Notes under the pieces: model-generated
Told to the model about the DNA's origin: nothing
Seen by the model: only the letters and a program-made list of their open reading frames with translations
Database searches by the model: none
Shown: positions 11,824 to 21,666 of the stretch, piece by piece
Numbering within the stretch: the stretch's first letter is position 1
How the letters are laid out: each line of letters starts with the position of its first letter
Assembly: GCF_000143535.2 (NCBI RefSeq)
Contig: NC_037318.1
Coordinates: 558,001 to 622,000, forward strand
DNA from: Botrytis cinerea B05.10
Taxonomy: Eukaryota > Ascomycota > Leotiomycetes > Helotiales > Sclerotiniaceae
DNA: 64,000 nt
Reading direction: 5' to 3'
Program-made: the position numbers and the translations under genes

Positions 11824-12539
11824 GTTTTATCAAGAATCAAGATATTGAAAAGAAAAACAGTCTGTGGGAAGCTTTACAGAGTAACTACTTGAAGCTAAAT
11901 TGAACGAAATTCCATTTGAATGCCTTATATGACAAGATACCTCGCCTCATTGATGAGTAATACGCAATAAGACGCGGGAACCCCGAAAATGCGAAGGCGG
12001 CACTGGCGACCAGATGAGTGTCTATTTTGGACCAAAGGTACTATCGATCATGAGTGACGCGAGTTCAGTCTGGAGATGGAACACGAGCTCAATCGAATAT
12101 TAACGAAAAAAGCTTAAGGAGCCCGCAGAGTACCGAAGAGGTTCATGATATCAACTCTTCTGAGCTTCGAAGGTTCCCATAAAGGTTGAAGTCGAGGATT
12201 TTTAGCGTAATTTCAAGATGTAGTAGGATGTAGTAAAATCCCGCGATGGGTTTTCTCTCGTTAACTTTCTTTGAAATTCTGCTTCGTATATTTCGTTATC
12301 TAACAGGACCCACGGGGTGCCATCCGTAGATCCCAGAAAAGAAGACACTCAAAATGCCTGCCCGTCTATTCTGTGAATTATTTGAAGCGTTGCTTGGTCC
12401 CTCGAGCCACATGGAGGAACAATTTTGAGATTCCCAAATTGAGTGTAAAATTTGGAGAGATAAATTTGTTCACTCTAACCCGATCCAAACTTCGAGTCAT
12501 GGCTCAAGAATGCATGTCCCAAATATCGAGGGTGGTTGT
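11824..12539. other. Intergenic, nothing supported
   Basis: About 0.7 kb between the small 61-residue gene (its upstream side) and the 3' end of the HET gene. The plus-strand frame 12373-12612 overlaps the HET gene 3' end antisense and has no domain. Confidence 0.4.
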
Positions 12540-14561
12540 TCAATTATACATTGGATTTCCATTGGCCAACATTCGCAAGGCTGAAAGTTTCATGCGTAAA
12601 CATATTAATTGAGGTGGCACATCAAATCCATTCTCGTCGATATCTTGATCTTGGCATACAAAAGGACGTGACTTTCCATGTTTTGAACGGCGATCGAGGA
12701 AATCGCATACTCTTCCGACAATGTTACCTTGATCTCCATCCTTTCTCATGACTACAGCAGTGCTTGTAGCGCGGAACTGAACAATAAGATCGCCAACTTG
12801 TGCATTATTTGATACGTATCCTATCATCCCATTCTCTTCCAAGAACAACCTGACTTGTGTAGTATTGCTAGATTGCTCTGCCTTCCATTTTGCTTCGTGG
12901 AGGGTTTGATTAAACGAGAACATTAGTTGATTCACTATGCGATCTCTCTTTCCAGGTGGCAGCGACTTTTGACGCGGGCTTAATACATCAGAAGTCCGGC
13001 GTTCGATATCTTCAACTTTTGGGGCAGCGTTCAAAAAAAAAGCTGAGAATGAGCATTTCTCGCGACTCCCATAATTGCAAATATCATCGATATTATGAAG
13101 TCGGTCATCGTGAAAGTATCCTTTACCGCCGCGTTGATGAAAAAAGTACCGCAATTGATCCTCGATGAGTGGAGTTGCATTTAGGTCCAGAAAGTCTAAA
13201 CCTCGAAGATAGTCTGTTAAGCTTAAATCTCTTAGCGGTGGGCTAATATACACAATGGATCCTCGAACGTTTCCAACTGCTTTCATGATCTCTTGACCTT
13301 CCAAAGCATCTGGGTTATGATCAAGGAAATCTTGCACGATATGAATTGAATCGGGCATCGTTCTCGCAAGAGTCTGTCGGAAGTGTTCATATTTCTGAAG
13401 AACGTCAAGTTTATCGGTGTGGCGACGGAAATGATGCAGAGTAACCATAGATATAGTTTCGAAAAAAGTTTGTCTATAATCTGCAGGCGTGGCCTTGGTG
13501 CAGCAATCCTTCGCAAGGCTATACAAGCCAAAAAACCTATCCCTTTGATCGGAGCATAATGCTTCACTGTGGGTCAGAAAAAGATCTAGCAGTGGGATTC
13601 GTTCCTTGATCTCTTGTCTCCTCTTGGATAATCGAGAGGGTACACTATTTCGTATAGCTTCCAGTGTCTGAAGCAAGCTAAAGTATCCTTTATCGCCGCC
13701 TCCAGCTAACGATGTACCAACATATAAGTTTGTGGATGTTTCTTGAATAGTATTCATTCGTCGAAATACCCAATCTAGGCGCTCCCAATCAAAGATTAGT
13801 GATGAGCAGTGAGCTTTGATTTTTGAAGCGAGGACTAACTCTTGTATAATCCAAAGTCTTTGCCAATATGGCCTGTGGCACAGCATAGACAATTCATTCC
13901 AAAACTTTACATGAGAAACAGCTGCATGTTCTGTTATGGATCTCGATAGCTCTTTCGCAGACGTTGCGGGATTGCCTAGACTGTCTAGCAAAGTCATTGC
14001 GCCCCAGTAATCTCTTCCAGCTTTCCCCAACCACACAACAACTTCATCTGCTTGGGCATATATTTGACTCATAAGTGCAACTTGCGCATTTCGCTCATCG
14101 AAGTCCTCTTGATTGATGCATACAGCATCCACCCATAGATAACGCCGCCGACTCCGCAAACGAAGAGCTTCTAGTGCTGCAAATAAATTGTCTCGCACGT
14201 AGTAGTCTGTCTTATCAATCTTGATTGTTTTGTTTGCAGGCAGATCACCCCATGCATAAGACAATGCCTCATATTTAACATTGGTGAGTAGAGAAACATG
14301 AATGAATTCGTAGTTCTGGCCACTGGAGCCGGCACATGGAAGAATAAGCAGGCGAATCTCCTCTCTATCAATATCCAGTGGCTTATAAGAAGGCTTGGAA
14401 CCCCTGACGGGCGTATGGTGATATAAGTCTGCAGAGAATGGGGAATTTGAGGTGTCGATTGGAGGGAGTGCAGGTGATGTGTAACCATTCACTGGCATTA
14501 TTGACACAATTGTTTCTTTCAAAGGCTCATTAGGAGCCGAGGGAGGTGTGGTTCTATGCAT
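12540..14561 (-). CDS. Heterokaryon incompatibility (HET) domain protein, 673 aa
   Basis: A single-exon frame from the ATG at 14561 to the TGA at 12542-12540. Residues about 97-250 form a HET domain with its hallmark blocks: KYEALSYAWGD (residues 96-106), then LWVDAVCINQ (142-151) with DERNAQV just after, and the following VVVWLGKA. HET-domain proteins act in vegetative incompatibility and other non-self responses, and overexpressed HET domains commonly trigger cell death. Here the domain is near the N-terminus, after a Pro/Ser-rich leader. The rest (about 260-673) is an unrecognised helical region ending with a segment rich in short beta-like strands (VRLFLEENGMIGYV ... VGDLIVQFRA). There is no NACHT, WD40 or ankyrin part, so this is the common stand-alone HET architecture. 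A second Met at residue 22 is a possible alternative start. Confidence 0.88.
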   Translation of the reverse strand: MHRTTPPSAPNEPLKETIVSIMPVNGYTSPALPPIDTSNSPFSADLYHHTPVRGSKPSYKPLDIDREEIRLLILPCAGSSGQNYEFIHVSLLTNVKYEALSYAWGDLPANKTIKIDKTDYYVRDNLFAALEALRLRSRRRYLWVDAVCINQEDFDERNAQVALMSQIYAQADEVVVWLGKAGRDYWGAMTLLDSLGNPATSAKELSRSITEHAAVSHVKFWNELSMLCHRPYWQRLWIIQELVLASKIKAHCSSLIFDWERLDWVFRRMNTIQETSTNLYVGTSLAGGGDKGYFSLLQTLEAIRNSVPSRLSKRRQEIKERIPLLDLFLTHSEALCSDQRDRFFGLYSLAKDCCTKATPADYRQTFFETISMVTLHHFRRHTDKLDVLQKYEHFRQTLARTMPDSIHIVQDFLDHNPDALEGQEIMKAVGNVRGSIVYISPPLRDLSLTDYLRGLDFLDLNATPLIEDQLRYFFHQRGGKGYFHDDRLHNIDDICNYGSREKCSFSAFFLNAAPKVEDIERRTSDVLSPRQKSLPPGKRDRIVNQLMFSFNQTLHEAKWKAEQSSNTTQVRLFLEENGMIGYVSNNAQVGDLIVQFRATSTAVVMRKDGDQGNIVGRVCDFLDRRSKHGKSRPFVCQDQDIDENGFDVPPQLICLRMKLSALRMLANGNPMYN

Positions 14562-15476
14562 AAGTATTCAACACCACATAATCGAACCAATTAAATTTGA
14601 TTCGTTAATTGCCAACGGTAAGTCTGAACCATAGGTCTAGTTTTGTTTGTCGAGCTTTTGGCGAGAGATTTAAAAAGTTGTGGTCGGAATTATTAGGTAG
14701 ATTTCCTCAACATCACCCGTTGAATCCGAAAGGTCGAGGGATTCATTTATCATGGTATGGGTTAAAGTATACAACATATAGTTTCAGATGAAGATGAAGA
14801 TGACATTGTCGCATACAATAGTGATAACAATGAGATTCTACAAAAGTCGGCGTTTGAACGACAACCTTGCAGATGCATGACTAGCGTGATCCATATCATA
14901 CAGGTCACATGTTATATTCATGGCGATTATTCAAAAGGGAAGTTCAAAGTGCGCCTATCGATGTCCGCGGCTCAACAATTATCAATCATGAAGTTCAGGA
15001 TCTTCAATTCTGGCCCAGCACTGTTTGTATCATGTTAAGCTTGTACGAGTCGAAGACTGTTACCGCGGGTAGATTCAAGTAATTTGATTCCATTCGAGAT
15101 CCCACGAAGCTCGGGTTGGACCCCTTTTACTGCACAGTACAGACTATATAACACGGCGGAATGAAGATAAATCTCCATGACTTGAACATTTAGTTGAGGA
15201 GAGGGCATGAAAATAAAAGTGCCAGAGCCGAGATATGAAACAAGACCTCAAATGAAGATTGCATGTCCCTCGCAATGATGATACATGTTCGTTCACCCAG
15301 AAATGATACAAGGCATTGAATACCAGTTAATAGCTGAAATTGGACGTGAATTTCTGATAGCCTGTTTATAAGATCTTTTATTCTCCGAAACGCCGGATCA
15401 AAATGTCGACTTCCCACACCGCTGATCTCAAATATGCTACTATCAATATTGTATACTCCGAAAACCAGCCCCAAGC
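14562..15476. other. Intergenic: HET promoter and ARPC4 3' flank
   Basis: About 0.9 kb. A 60-codon plus-strand ATG frame (14609-14791), with a reasonable residue mix (GERFKKLWSELLGRFPQHH), lies divergent from the HET start. It has no intron signal, domain or neighbour support and is not called. The rest shows no coding signal. Confidence 0.4.
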
Positions 15477-16220
15477 TTAATCGAACTGAAGGTATTACGT
15501 TAGTTGACGTCGGAAATATCGCAGGATAACTTACAGGTGTTAAGAACGATTCTGCAACGAATCTTGCACGGGCATTCAACTATTGTCTCTGTCAGCGACT
15601 GATCTGATCAAGGGAAAGGTAGAGCTCACAAATAGCTTCATCTCCGAGATTTCCTTATCAACCTCCTCCATGAATTCTATGATGAAATCCACCAGCTTAT
15701 GCTTCAACATCTCCTCTGTGTGGAAGTTCGTAATCAAAAACGAGATAGCGTAGCCCTGTTCAAAATCAGCCTCCGGCCCTTGCACATCGAAACCTGCCAC
15801 CTACCTTAACGGGTTTCCTCCTAAGAATGAAGAATGCTTCTGCTCTTTGAGTCAAGAACCTGGTAAATTTGTGTACGAGAATGTGCTCAATTTCGTCCGC
15901 TTGTTTGATGTTGATACTGATTCGGACACTGTTGATACTGGGTTCAATGAGAACCCGTTCATTCTCATTCCGTGCGACTGTCAATGAATTTAACAGGACT
16001 TCAGGTGAAGTCTTAGCTTCAATTTCGGGCACATTGTGTCTTTCGGAGGTCTGGGATGCGAAGTTCGAGAGGCATAGAGCTGCTGTTAAGGAAGATCGTA
16101 CGCATTGAAGGTAAGGTCGCAATGATTGAGACTGCAAGATTTAGTTTAGTACAATTCTGCCATGCCATCCTTAAAATATTTAAGCTGCAATGATAGGAAT
16201 TTCAGATTGCTACATACCAT
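15477..16220 (-). CDS. ARPC4: Arp2/3 complex 20 kDa subunit ARPC4, 169 aa, five exons
   Basis: A structural core subunit of the Arp2/3 complex, which nucleates branched actin at endocytic patches. Exons: 16220-16218 (the ATG alone), 16131-15805, 15755-15630, 15579-15535 and 15485-15477 (Phe-Asp-stop). Introns are 86, 49, 50 and 49 bp, with donors GTATGT, GTAGGT, GTGAGC and GTAAGT and all acceptors AG. The assembled protein starts [20 protein letters not shown] and contains the conserved [52 protein letters not shown] and [18 protein letters not shown] blocks. It ends SFLTPFD. Length and sequence match the family along the whole protein, which confirms the tiny terminal exons. Upstream it is divergent from UBP6. 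Confidence 0.95.
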
Positions 16221-16754
16221 CTCGTTGATGTTTCTGATTTCGAATGCCTCCTTTCAATGAGAAGATGTCATCAACAGTACGAGCCAGCCTTAGGTGTTGT
16301 CGATGCTTTGGTGGGGCTTTCTCTAATAGTCAAGGAGTCAAGCCGCCCCGGACGGAAAAAGCCGCATGGACGAAGGAAACCTTCCAACCAAGATATTTTA
16401 CTTTCTTTCAATAATCGATATCAAATCAGGCCATCATTATTTTGAATTCAAATTTGCATAAACGCAGTTCTGACCTTCTATTTTGTTATATCTGCAATTC
16501 ATCAATCTCCAAGTATCATAACGGAGCCCTGACCGGCACAAACTATACCAAGACATTAAGTGTTTTAAATCACACACTTGAGTTGGTGATTGGGTTACAT
16601 GGTGGAGTCAGGCATCCCACAAAGCTACGTAAGGCGCGCTAAGAGAACCGTCCCGTTTGCTAGGTATTTATCTACAAGTCTACCTCCCGCCTGCCTACCT
16701 GTCTGTCTTCCTATTGCCTCAATAACCTTCACACAACGTGAGCTTCCCACCATC
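16221..16754. promoter_or_regulatory. Divergent ARPC4/UBP6 intergenic promoter region
   Basis: The two start codons are head to head, 534 bp apart, so this segment must carry both promoters. A pyrimidine-rich stretch with repeated CTACCTCCCGCCTGCC-like sequence lies at 16678-16712, just before the UBP6 ATG, as is common in highly expressed fungal genes. The UBP6 frame stays open upstream to an ATG at 16599, giving a 52-residue in-frame extension that I regard as 5' UTR. Confidence 0.6.
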
Positions 16755-18473
16755 ATGTCGAATATACCGATCATTATCAAGCATCAGGGCAAGAAATATG
16801 ATATCGAGCTCGATCCTTCGTCCAACGGCGAAACACTAAAATATCAGCTCTATTCTCTCACTGGTGTTGAGCCAGAACGACAAAAGATCTTGGTTAAAGG
16901 CGGGCAACTTAAAGATGACACCGACCTTTCGAAGATTGGCGCCAAGCCAGGACAGACATTTTTGATGATGGGAACACCTGCAGAGGGAGGAACACTTTCT
17001 AAGCCGAAGGAGCCAATAAAGTTCGTTGAAGATATGACCGAAGCAGAGGCTGCACAACAAGTTGGCGCAACACCAGCTGGATTACAAAATTTGGGAAATA
17101 CATGTTATCTTAACTCAACATTACAAACTCTCAGAGCCATTCCAGAGTTGCAAGACAGTCTGCAAAAGTTCACACCAACTGAATCTGGTTCCAACAACAT
17201 GCTCAATGCATTCCAACTCAGTCGACCCCAGTCACTTGACCTGACAGCTGCGATGCGAGATTTATACACGCAGATGTCAGAAACACAAGAGGCGTTTCCG
17301 CCACTCATTTACCTCAACGCTCTACGACAAGCTTTCCCACAATTTCAAGAAAAGGCGAAGAATGGCCACGGTTATGCACAGCAAGATGCTGAAGAAGCTT
17401 GGACGCAAATTCTCCAGGTACTGCGATCAAGCTTGAAGATTGGTGAAGGTGGAAACACTGAAGGGTCTTCATCTACACCTGTCTCTTTTGTTGACAAATA
17501 TATGGCGGGGGCATTCCAGTCCATCACAGAGTGTGATGAGCAAGGTGCGAAGGATGCAGGCGAACAACCAATCAAGGGGAGTGATGTTTTCTTGAAGCTG
17601 GATTGCCATATCACTGGTGCAACCAACCATCTTCGAGATGGACTAGTCGCAGGATTGGAGGAAAAGATTGAAAAGAGATCTGAGGTCCTTGGTCGCGATG
17701 CCATTTACACCAAAAAATCCAAAATCTCACGTCTTCCCAAGTACCTTACTGTCCATTTCGTTAGATTCTTCTGGAAACGCGAGGCTCAAAAGAAAGCAAA
17801 GATTATGCGCAAGGTTACATTCCCTCATGAACTGGACGTTGTAGAATTCTGTACAGATGAGCTCAAGCAAATGTTGATCCCAGTCAGGGATAAGGTTCGT
17901 GAAGTAAGAAAGGAAGAGGAAGATGTCGAACGCGCTCGCAAGCGTCAAAAGCGTATCCACGATAAAGAAGAGGCCGACAAAAAAGCTGGCCTTGTCGATG
18001 AAGCACCATCTTCCTCAAAGAAAGATGACAAGAAGGAGTCTAAGTCTAAAGACGGCGATACCGAAATGGAGGATGTTGTTTATAAGACTGACGCGGAGAT
18101 TGACGCGGAAAAAGCAGCTTCAATTTTGGAGGCAAAGAAGGAGTTGAATGCACTAATCGACCCAGAGCTTGCTAAGGATGATGGAGCTAACAAGTCTGGT
18201 CTTTACGAACTCCGTGGTATTGTTACCCATCAAGGTTCTAGTGCGGATAGTGGTCATTACACTTCATATGTGAAGAAGCAAGGACCACTTGACCGTAAGA
18301 CTGGTGTGCGTGGCGAGGAAGATGGAAAATGGTGGTGGTTCAACGATGACAAGGTTTCAGAGGTCGATGCTGAGAAGATTGCTACTCTTGCTGGTGGTGG
18401 AGAATCTCACTCTGCACTCATCTTGCTCTACAAGGCTATCCCATTACCTACTGCTGAAGGTATCAACCAATAA
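16755..18473 (+). CDS. UBP6: Proteasome-associated ubiquitin carboxyl-terminal hydrolase UBP6/USP14, 572 aa
   Basis: A deubiquitinase that binds the 19S proteasome through an N-terminal ubiquitin-like domain and trims ubiquitin chains from substrates. Intron-less. The ATG at 16755 is chosen because the ubiquitin-like fold begins at once (IPIIIKHQGKKYDIEL ... KILVKGGQLKDD, residues about 3-75). The USP catalytic domain starts at about residue 108. The Cys box GLQNLGNTCYLN places the nucleophile at Cys117, next to the yeast Ubp6 position. The QQDAEEAW motif is present, and the His box DSGHYTSYV puts the general base at His501. It is followed by KWWWFNDDKVSEV, which supplies the Asp/Asn. A charged Lys/Glu/Asp-rich insert (about residues 380-450) lies inside the USP fold and is probably disordered. 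All catalytic residues are intact. Confidence 0.95.
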   Translation: MSNIPIIIKHQGKKYDIELDPSSNGETLKYQLYSLTGVEPERQKILVKGGQLKDDTDLSKIGAKPGQTFLMMGTPAEGGTLSKPKEPIKFVEDMTEAEAAQQVGATPAGLQNLGNTCYLNSTLQTLRAIPELQDSLQKFTPTESGSNNMLNAFQLSRPQSLDLTAAMRDLYTQMSETQEAFPPLIYLNALRQAFPQFQEKAKNGHGYAQQDAEEAWTQILQVLRSSLKIGEGGNTEGSSSTPVSFVDKYMAGAFQSITECDEQGAKDAGEQPIKGSDVFLKLDCHITGATNHLRDGLVAGLEEKIEKRSEVLGRDAIYTKKSKISRLPKYLTVHFVRFFWKREAQKKAKIMRKVTFPHELDVVEFCTDELKQMLIPVRDKVREVRKEEEDVERARKRQKRIHDKEEADKKAGLVDEAPSSSKKDDKKESKSKDGDTEMEDVVYKTDAEIDAEKAASILEAKKELNALIDPELAKDDGANKSGLYELRGIVTHQGSSADSGHYTSYVKKQGPLDRKTGVRGEEDGKWWWFNDDKVSEVDAEKIATLAGGGESHSALILLYKAIPLPTAEGINQ

Positions 18474-19233
18474 ATCCGGGAATTCTCAGTTGTAATTCAA
18501 AAGCAAATAGCATACATTATAATTACATAGTTGATACAATGAGAGTAATCACACAATAAGAGTATTCCATACGATGCGAGCACTTGTGCAATGAGAGTAG
18601 TACGTATAACGAAAACAATTCGTGTCATGAGAGTGAGTCACGCCATTAGAATAATGCATAACTGTGACTAAAACAATTCAGACTGGGTGGGAATAGTTCA
18701 CACAGCGCGAATTTTGTCATCCACGAAATTACTTCACCCTCACATGTACTAAGAGCCCCATCTTCAATTACTCGCTCATAGAATCTTGAAACATGAAACA
18801 AACAAGAAAATAACTCTCCGACCCGTAGACACTATTGTATCACAAGCCTCATACATTCGGAGACATATCTCCATATCTCCAAGCTTCCCTCAATCCCCCT
18901 ATTCTCTGTAATCCCAGCCCGCCCAAAAGTCTCCGAAAGCTCTCCGACAAGCGAGATCCCCATACATTCTTTGATTCTTTCGACCCCACTATAGTTACAC
19001 CCCACTAATCAAGCACGACGAACCTGAGAGAGGTATAAGTATAACGAACATTCATTCCGAGTCCTTCAACTTTTTTCCCTCTGCAGGATCAATACATATT
19101 CATGATCAGAAGTTATTATCATATCCTATTTGTTGTTTTGTTATCATCGATTCTCGGGATTTATTTTGGAGGGACTGAACTTGCAGAGTTTGAGTATAGA
19201 ATTAAGGTTTTGGTGAAGAATTCTAGATTGAAA
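18474..19233. other. Intergenic between UBP6 and the methyltransferase gene
   Basis: About 0.76 kb. The stretch 18530-18690 is built of degenerate, loosely repeated blocks (CAATGAGAGTA, AAAACAATTC) without a strict period. The methyltransferase frame is open upstream to an ATG at 19102, which would add a hydrophobic 44-residue leader. No other coding signal is seen. Confidence 0.4.
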
Positions 19234-20304
19234 ATGGCCGGGCATACACATACACATGATGGAGATGTGACGGAGAAGAATAGAGAACATTGGGAGTACG
19301 TATTGCCTAATGATTTGGAGAGTATATGATGATGGAATGGGATTGTTTCCACATGGGCTGGTCCCGTGTCTTGTGGGATGAAGATTTTCTGCTCTGGCAA
19401 GCGCTGGGGCTATTGCTTCTTGTTTCGTACCAGGATTCAAGGGCACGAGGAGATTTACCTTCTCATATGATTATGGATCACATGCATGATGCATCTCCCA
19501 TACATCTTTCCCCTCCTTCACTTTCACTCACAGTCACAACTAACTCAACCCAGCACGCATGCCTCAACCTACGACACGCGGTTCCAAAAAACCATTGAAC
19601 AACTCATCTCCATCATCCAAGAAGACCGCACCCTATCTTTTATCGGGGCCAACTGGGTCACCGAGACCTCGCCTCCAGAGCATACCATCAAGCTCCTCGA
19701 CTACGCCTGCGGCACCGGTCTCATAACCCGTGCTCTGCTCCCCACCATCACCCGCGCCATCGGCATCGATCTCTCTTCCTCCATGGTATCACAGTACAAC
19801 GCACGTGCCTCCAATCAAGGACTTTCCCCATCCGAAATGTTCGCTCATCAAGGAAACTTGCTTTCCTCCGAGCCAGCCCCGGAATTGGAGATCGAAGAGC
19901 TCTATCAATTTGATATTGCGGTTGTGGGACTGGGATTTCATCATTTCTCAAACCCGTCTTTGGCGGCGAGGAAAATAGGAGAGAGGTTGAAGAAAGGTGG
20001 GATTTTGGCGGTGGTCGATTTCGAAAGTCATGATGGGTATGGAAATCCTCATGGACATGGGCATGGACATGGACATGAGCATCACGAGCAGTTAAATGAG
20101 CAAGCTGAACAGGCACGGGAAACAGTTACTCATCATGGATTTTCCGAGGAGGAGATCAAGAAAATATTTGTAGATGCGGGCGTGGGTGCGGATTTTGGAT
20201 ATATGGTGCTGGGGAAGGGAATTGTGTTCCATGGAACTGGGGTTGAGGGAGGAAGAAAAGATATGAAGAGGGCAGTTTTCATGGCGAGGGGTGTCAAATT
20301 ATAA
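19234..20304 (+). CDS. SAM-dependent class I methyltransferase with His-rich loop, 270 aa
   Basis: Two exons: 19234-19295 and 19554-20304. The 258 bp intron (19296-19553) has a GTACGT donor, a perfect CTAAC branch site at 19540-19544 and a CCCAG acceptor. The join reads REHWDTHASTYDTRF, the usual start of the Methyltransf_11/25 fold. Motif I is LLDYACGTG (Asp70 to Gly76), with the acidic residue of motif II in AIGIDLSSSMV. FHHFSNPSLAARKIGERLKKGG is motif IV and post-IV. Residues about 184-200 are a run of alternating Gly and His (GNPHGHGHGHGHEHHEQ) between strands, and His residues also occur at the N-terminus (GHTHTHDGD), suggesting metal binding. The substrate is unknown. An alternative start at 19102 would add a hydrophobic N-terminus; the ATG at 19234 has the better context (AAAATGGCC). 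Confidence 0.8.
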
Positions 20305-21245
20305 AATATCGTCTGTGCAAAGTAAATCTTCAAAGAATCGAGAGAAATCATGAAGAGTTGAAAGGGAACTTAGAACGAGAGCTGGAAGCTAGAGTGTAAC
20401 GTGCCCAATGTGCATGAATTGAATTGGCAAAATCATTTCGAGGAAATCTTCCTACATCTACATACCTAAATACGAGGGACAGACATCCCAAACACTATCG
20501 AATTTTCAATCCCGTCCCCCACATGTCCATACCCAAAAAGAGTACACACATCATAGTCCAGATAATCAAGCAAATTCAAATTCCCCATCTCTCAATTTCC
20601 CCCTCCTCCTGACCACCTCGACAACTACAACTACAACCACCACTACCCCTTCATCTCCATCTTCATCTCCATACTCAATCCCAAACGATCCCAAACATCT
20701 TCCCAACAACCAAACCAACCCAACCTAATCCACCAAAGACAAAAACAAAAACAAAAAGAAAAAAATCCAATTATCCCATCCACACATATACATCTAAGCA
20801 CCACCAGCATCACCGAATCACAAAGTCAAACCCCGATCTCGCGATATCTATGAATAATGATATATCTGTGAGCGTACTAGCTAGTATATAGAGAGGATTT
20901 ACATATTCTAGACGGTGGAATAGACCTGCCTGTCTGTTTCTTGCATTCTCATGCTCAGTCGCGTCTCAAATCTTAAATTCCAAATCCCAAATCCCGAATC
21001 TCAATTCAACCCAGCTTCCAAAACGCTTTTTGAAATCTCTATACAATATATATATATATAACCCGTCCTATATCGCCACCCCGGTAGAATCTTACCTCCC
21101 TGCCCAAATCCTTCATCTCTCATCTCTCATATCTCATTCTCTATCTTTTATCTCAATTCTTATTCTCATCTCCATCTCCCATTTCTCATCCCCAATCTCC
21201 CACCCAAACCATACTATCCACCCCCTCCCCTATCCTAAAATCCAA

Positions 21246-21272
21246 ACACACACACACACACACACACACACA
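21246..21272 (+). repeat. (CA)n microsatellite
   Basis: An uninterrupted CA dinucleotide run of about 13 units. Confidence 0.9.
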
Positions 21273-21359
21273 ACTTTCAGTTTTCAACTCCCAGACTCTA
21301 GTCTCTAATCTTTATCTCTAGTCACTATCTTCAAAAATCTATAAACCTACAATCCCACA

Positions 21360-21427
21360 ATCTAAATCCAATATCTAAATCCAATATCTAAACCCAATAT
21401 CTAAACCCAACATCTAAACCCAATATC
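21360..21427 (+). repeat. 13 bp tandem repeat, about 5 copies
   Basis: The unit is ATCTAAACCCAAT with C/T variation at one position. Five successive copies are visible. Confidence 0.8.
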
Positions 21428-21495
21428 TCACTCTCCAAATCATCCTCAAACACATCCATCCACGTACACAATCCCCAACAATGACTCGATCTCCT

Positions 21496-21518
21496 CATTC
21501 ATTCATTCATTCATTCAT
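21496..21518 (+). repeat. (ATTC)n microsatellite
   Basis: Short tetranucleotide run of about 5 to 6 units. Confidence 0.85.
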
Positions 21519-21638
21519 ACTCTCTCAATCTTCCAAATATTTTATTCTACCCCATTTTATCCCATCCATTCATTTCCCATTTCCTTACACCCCCATAAAC
21601 ATCATCTCATCTCATCTCATCACTATACTTTTATTTTC

Positions 21639-21666
21639 AACAACAACAACAACAACAACAACAACA
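21639..21666 (+). repeat. (AAC)n microsatellite
   Basis: Nine or so CAA/AAC trinucleotides in a row. Confidence 0.85.

Noticed and set aside
16599..16754. In-frame upstream start of UBP6 adding 52 residues
   Set aside because: The ubiquitin-like domain begins directly at 16755 and the family starts there; the extension overlaps the pyrimidine-rich leader.
19102..19233. Upstream in-frame ATG adding a hydrophobic leader to the methyltransferase
   Set aside because: The soluble methyltransferase family starts near 19234, which has a better start context; left as an alternative only.
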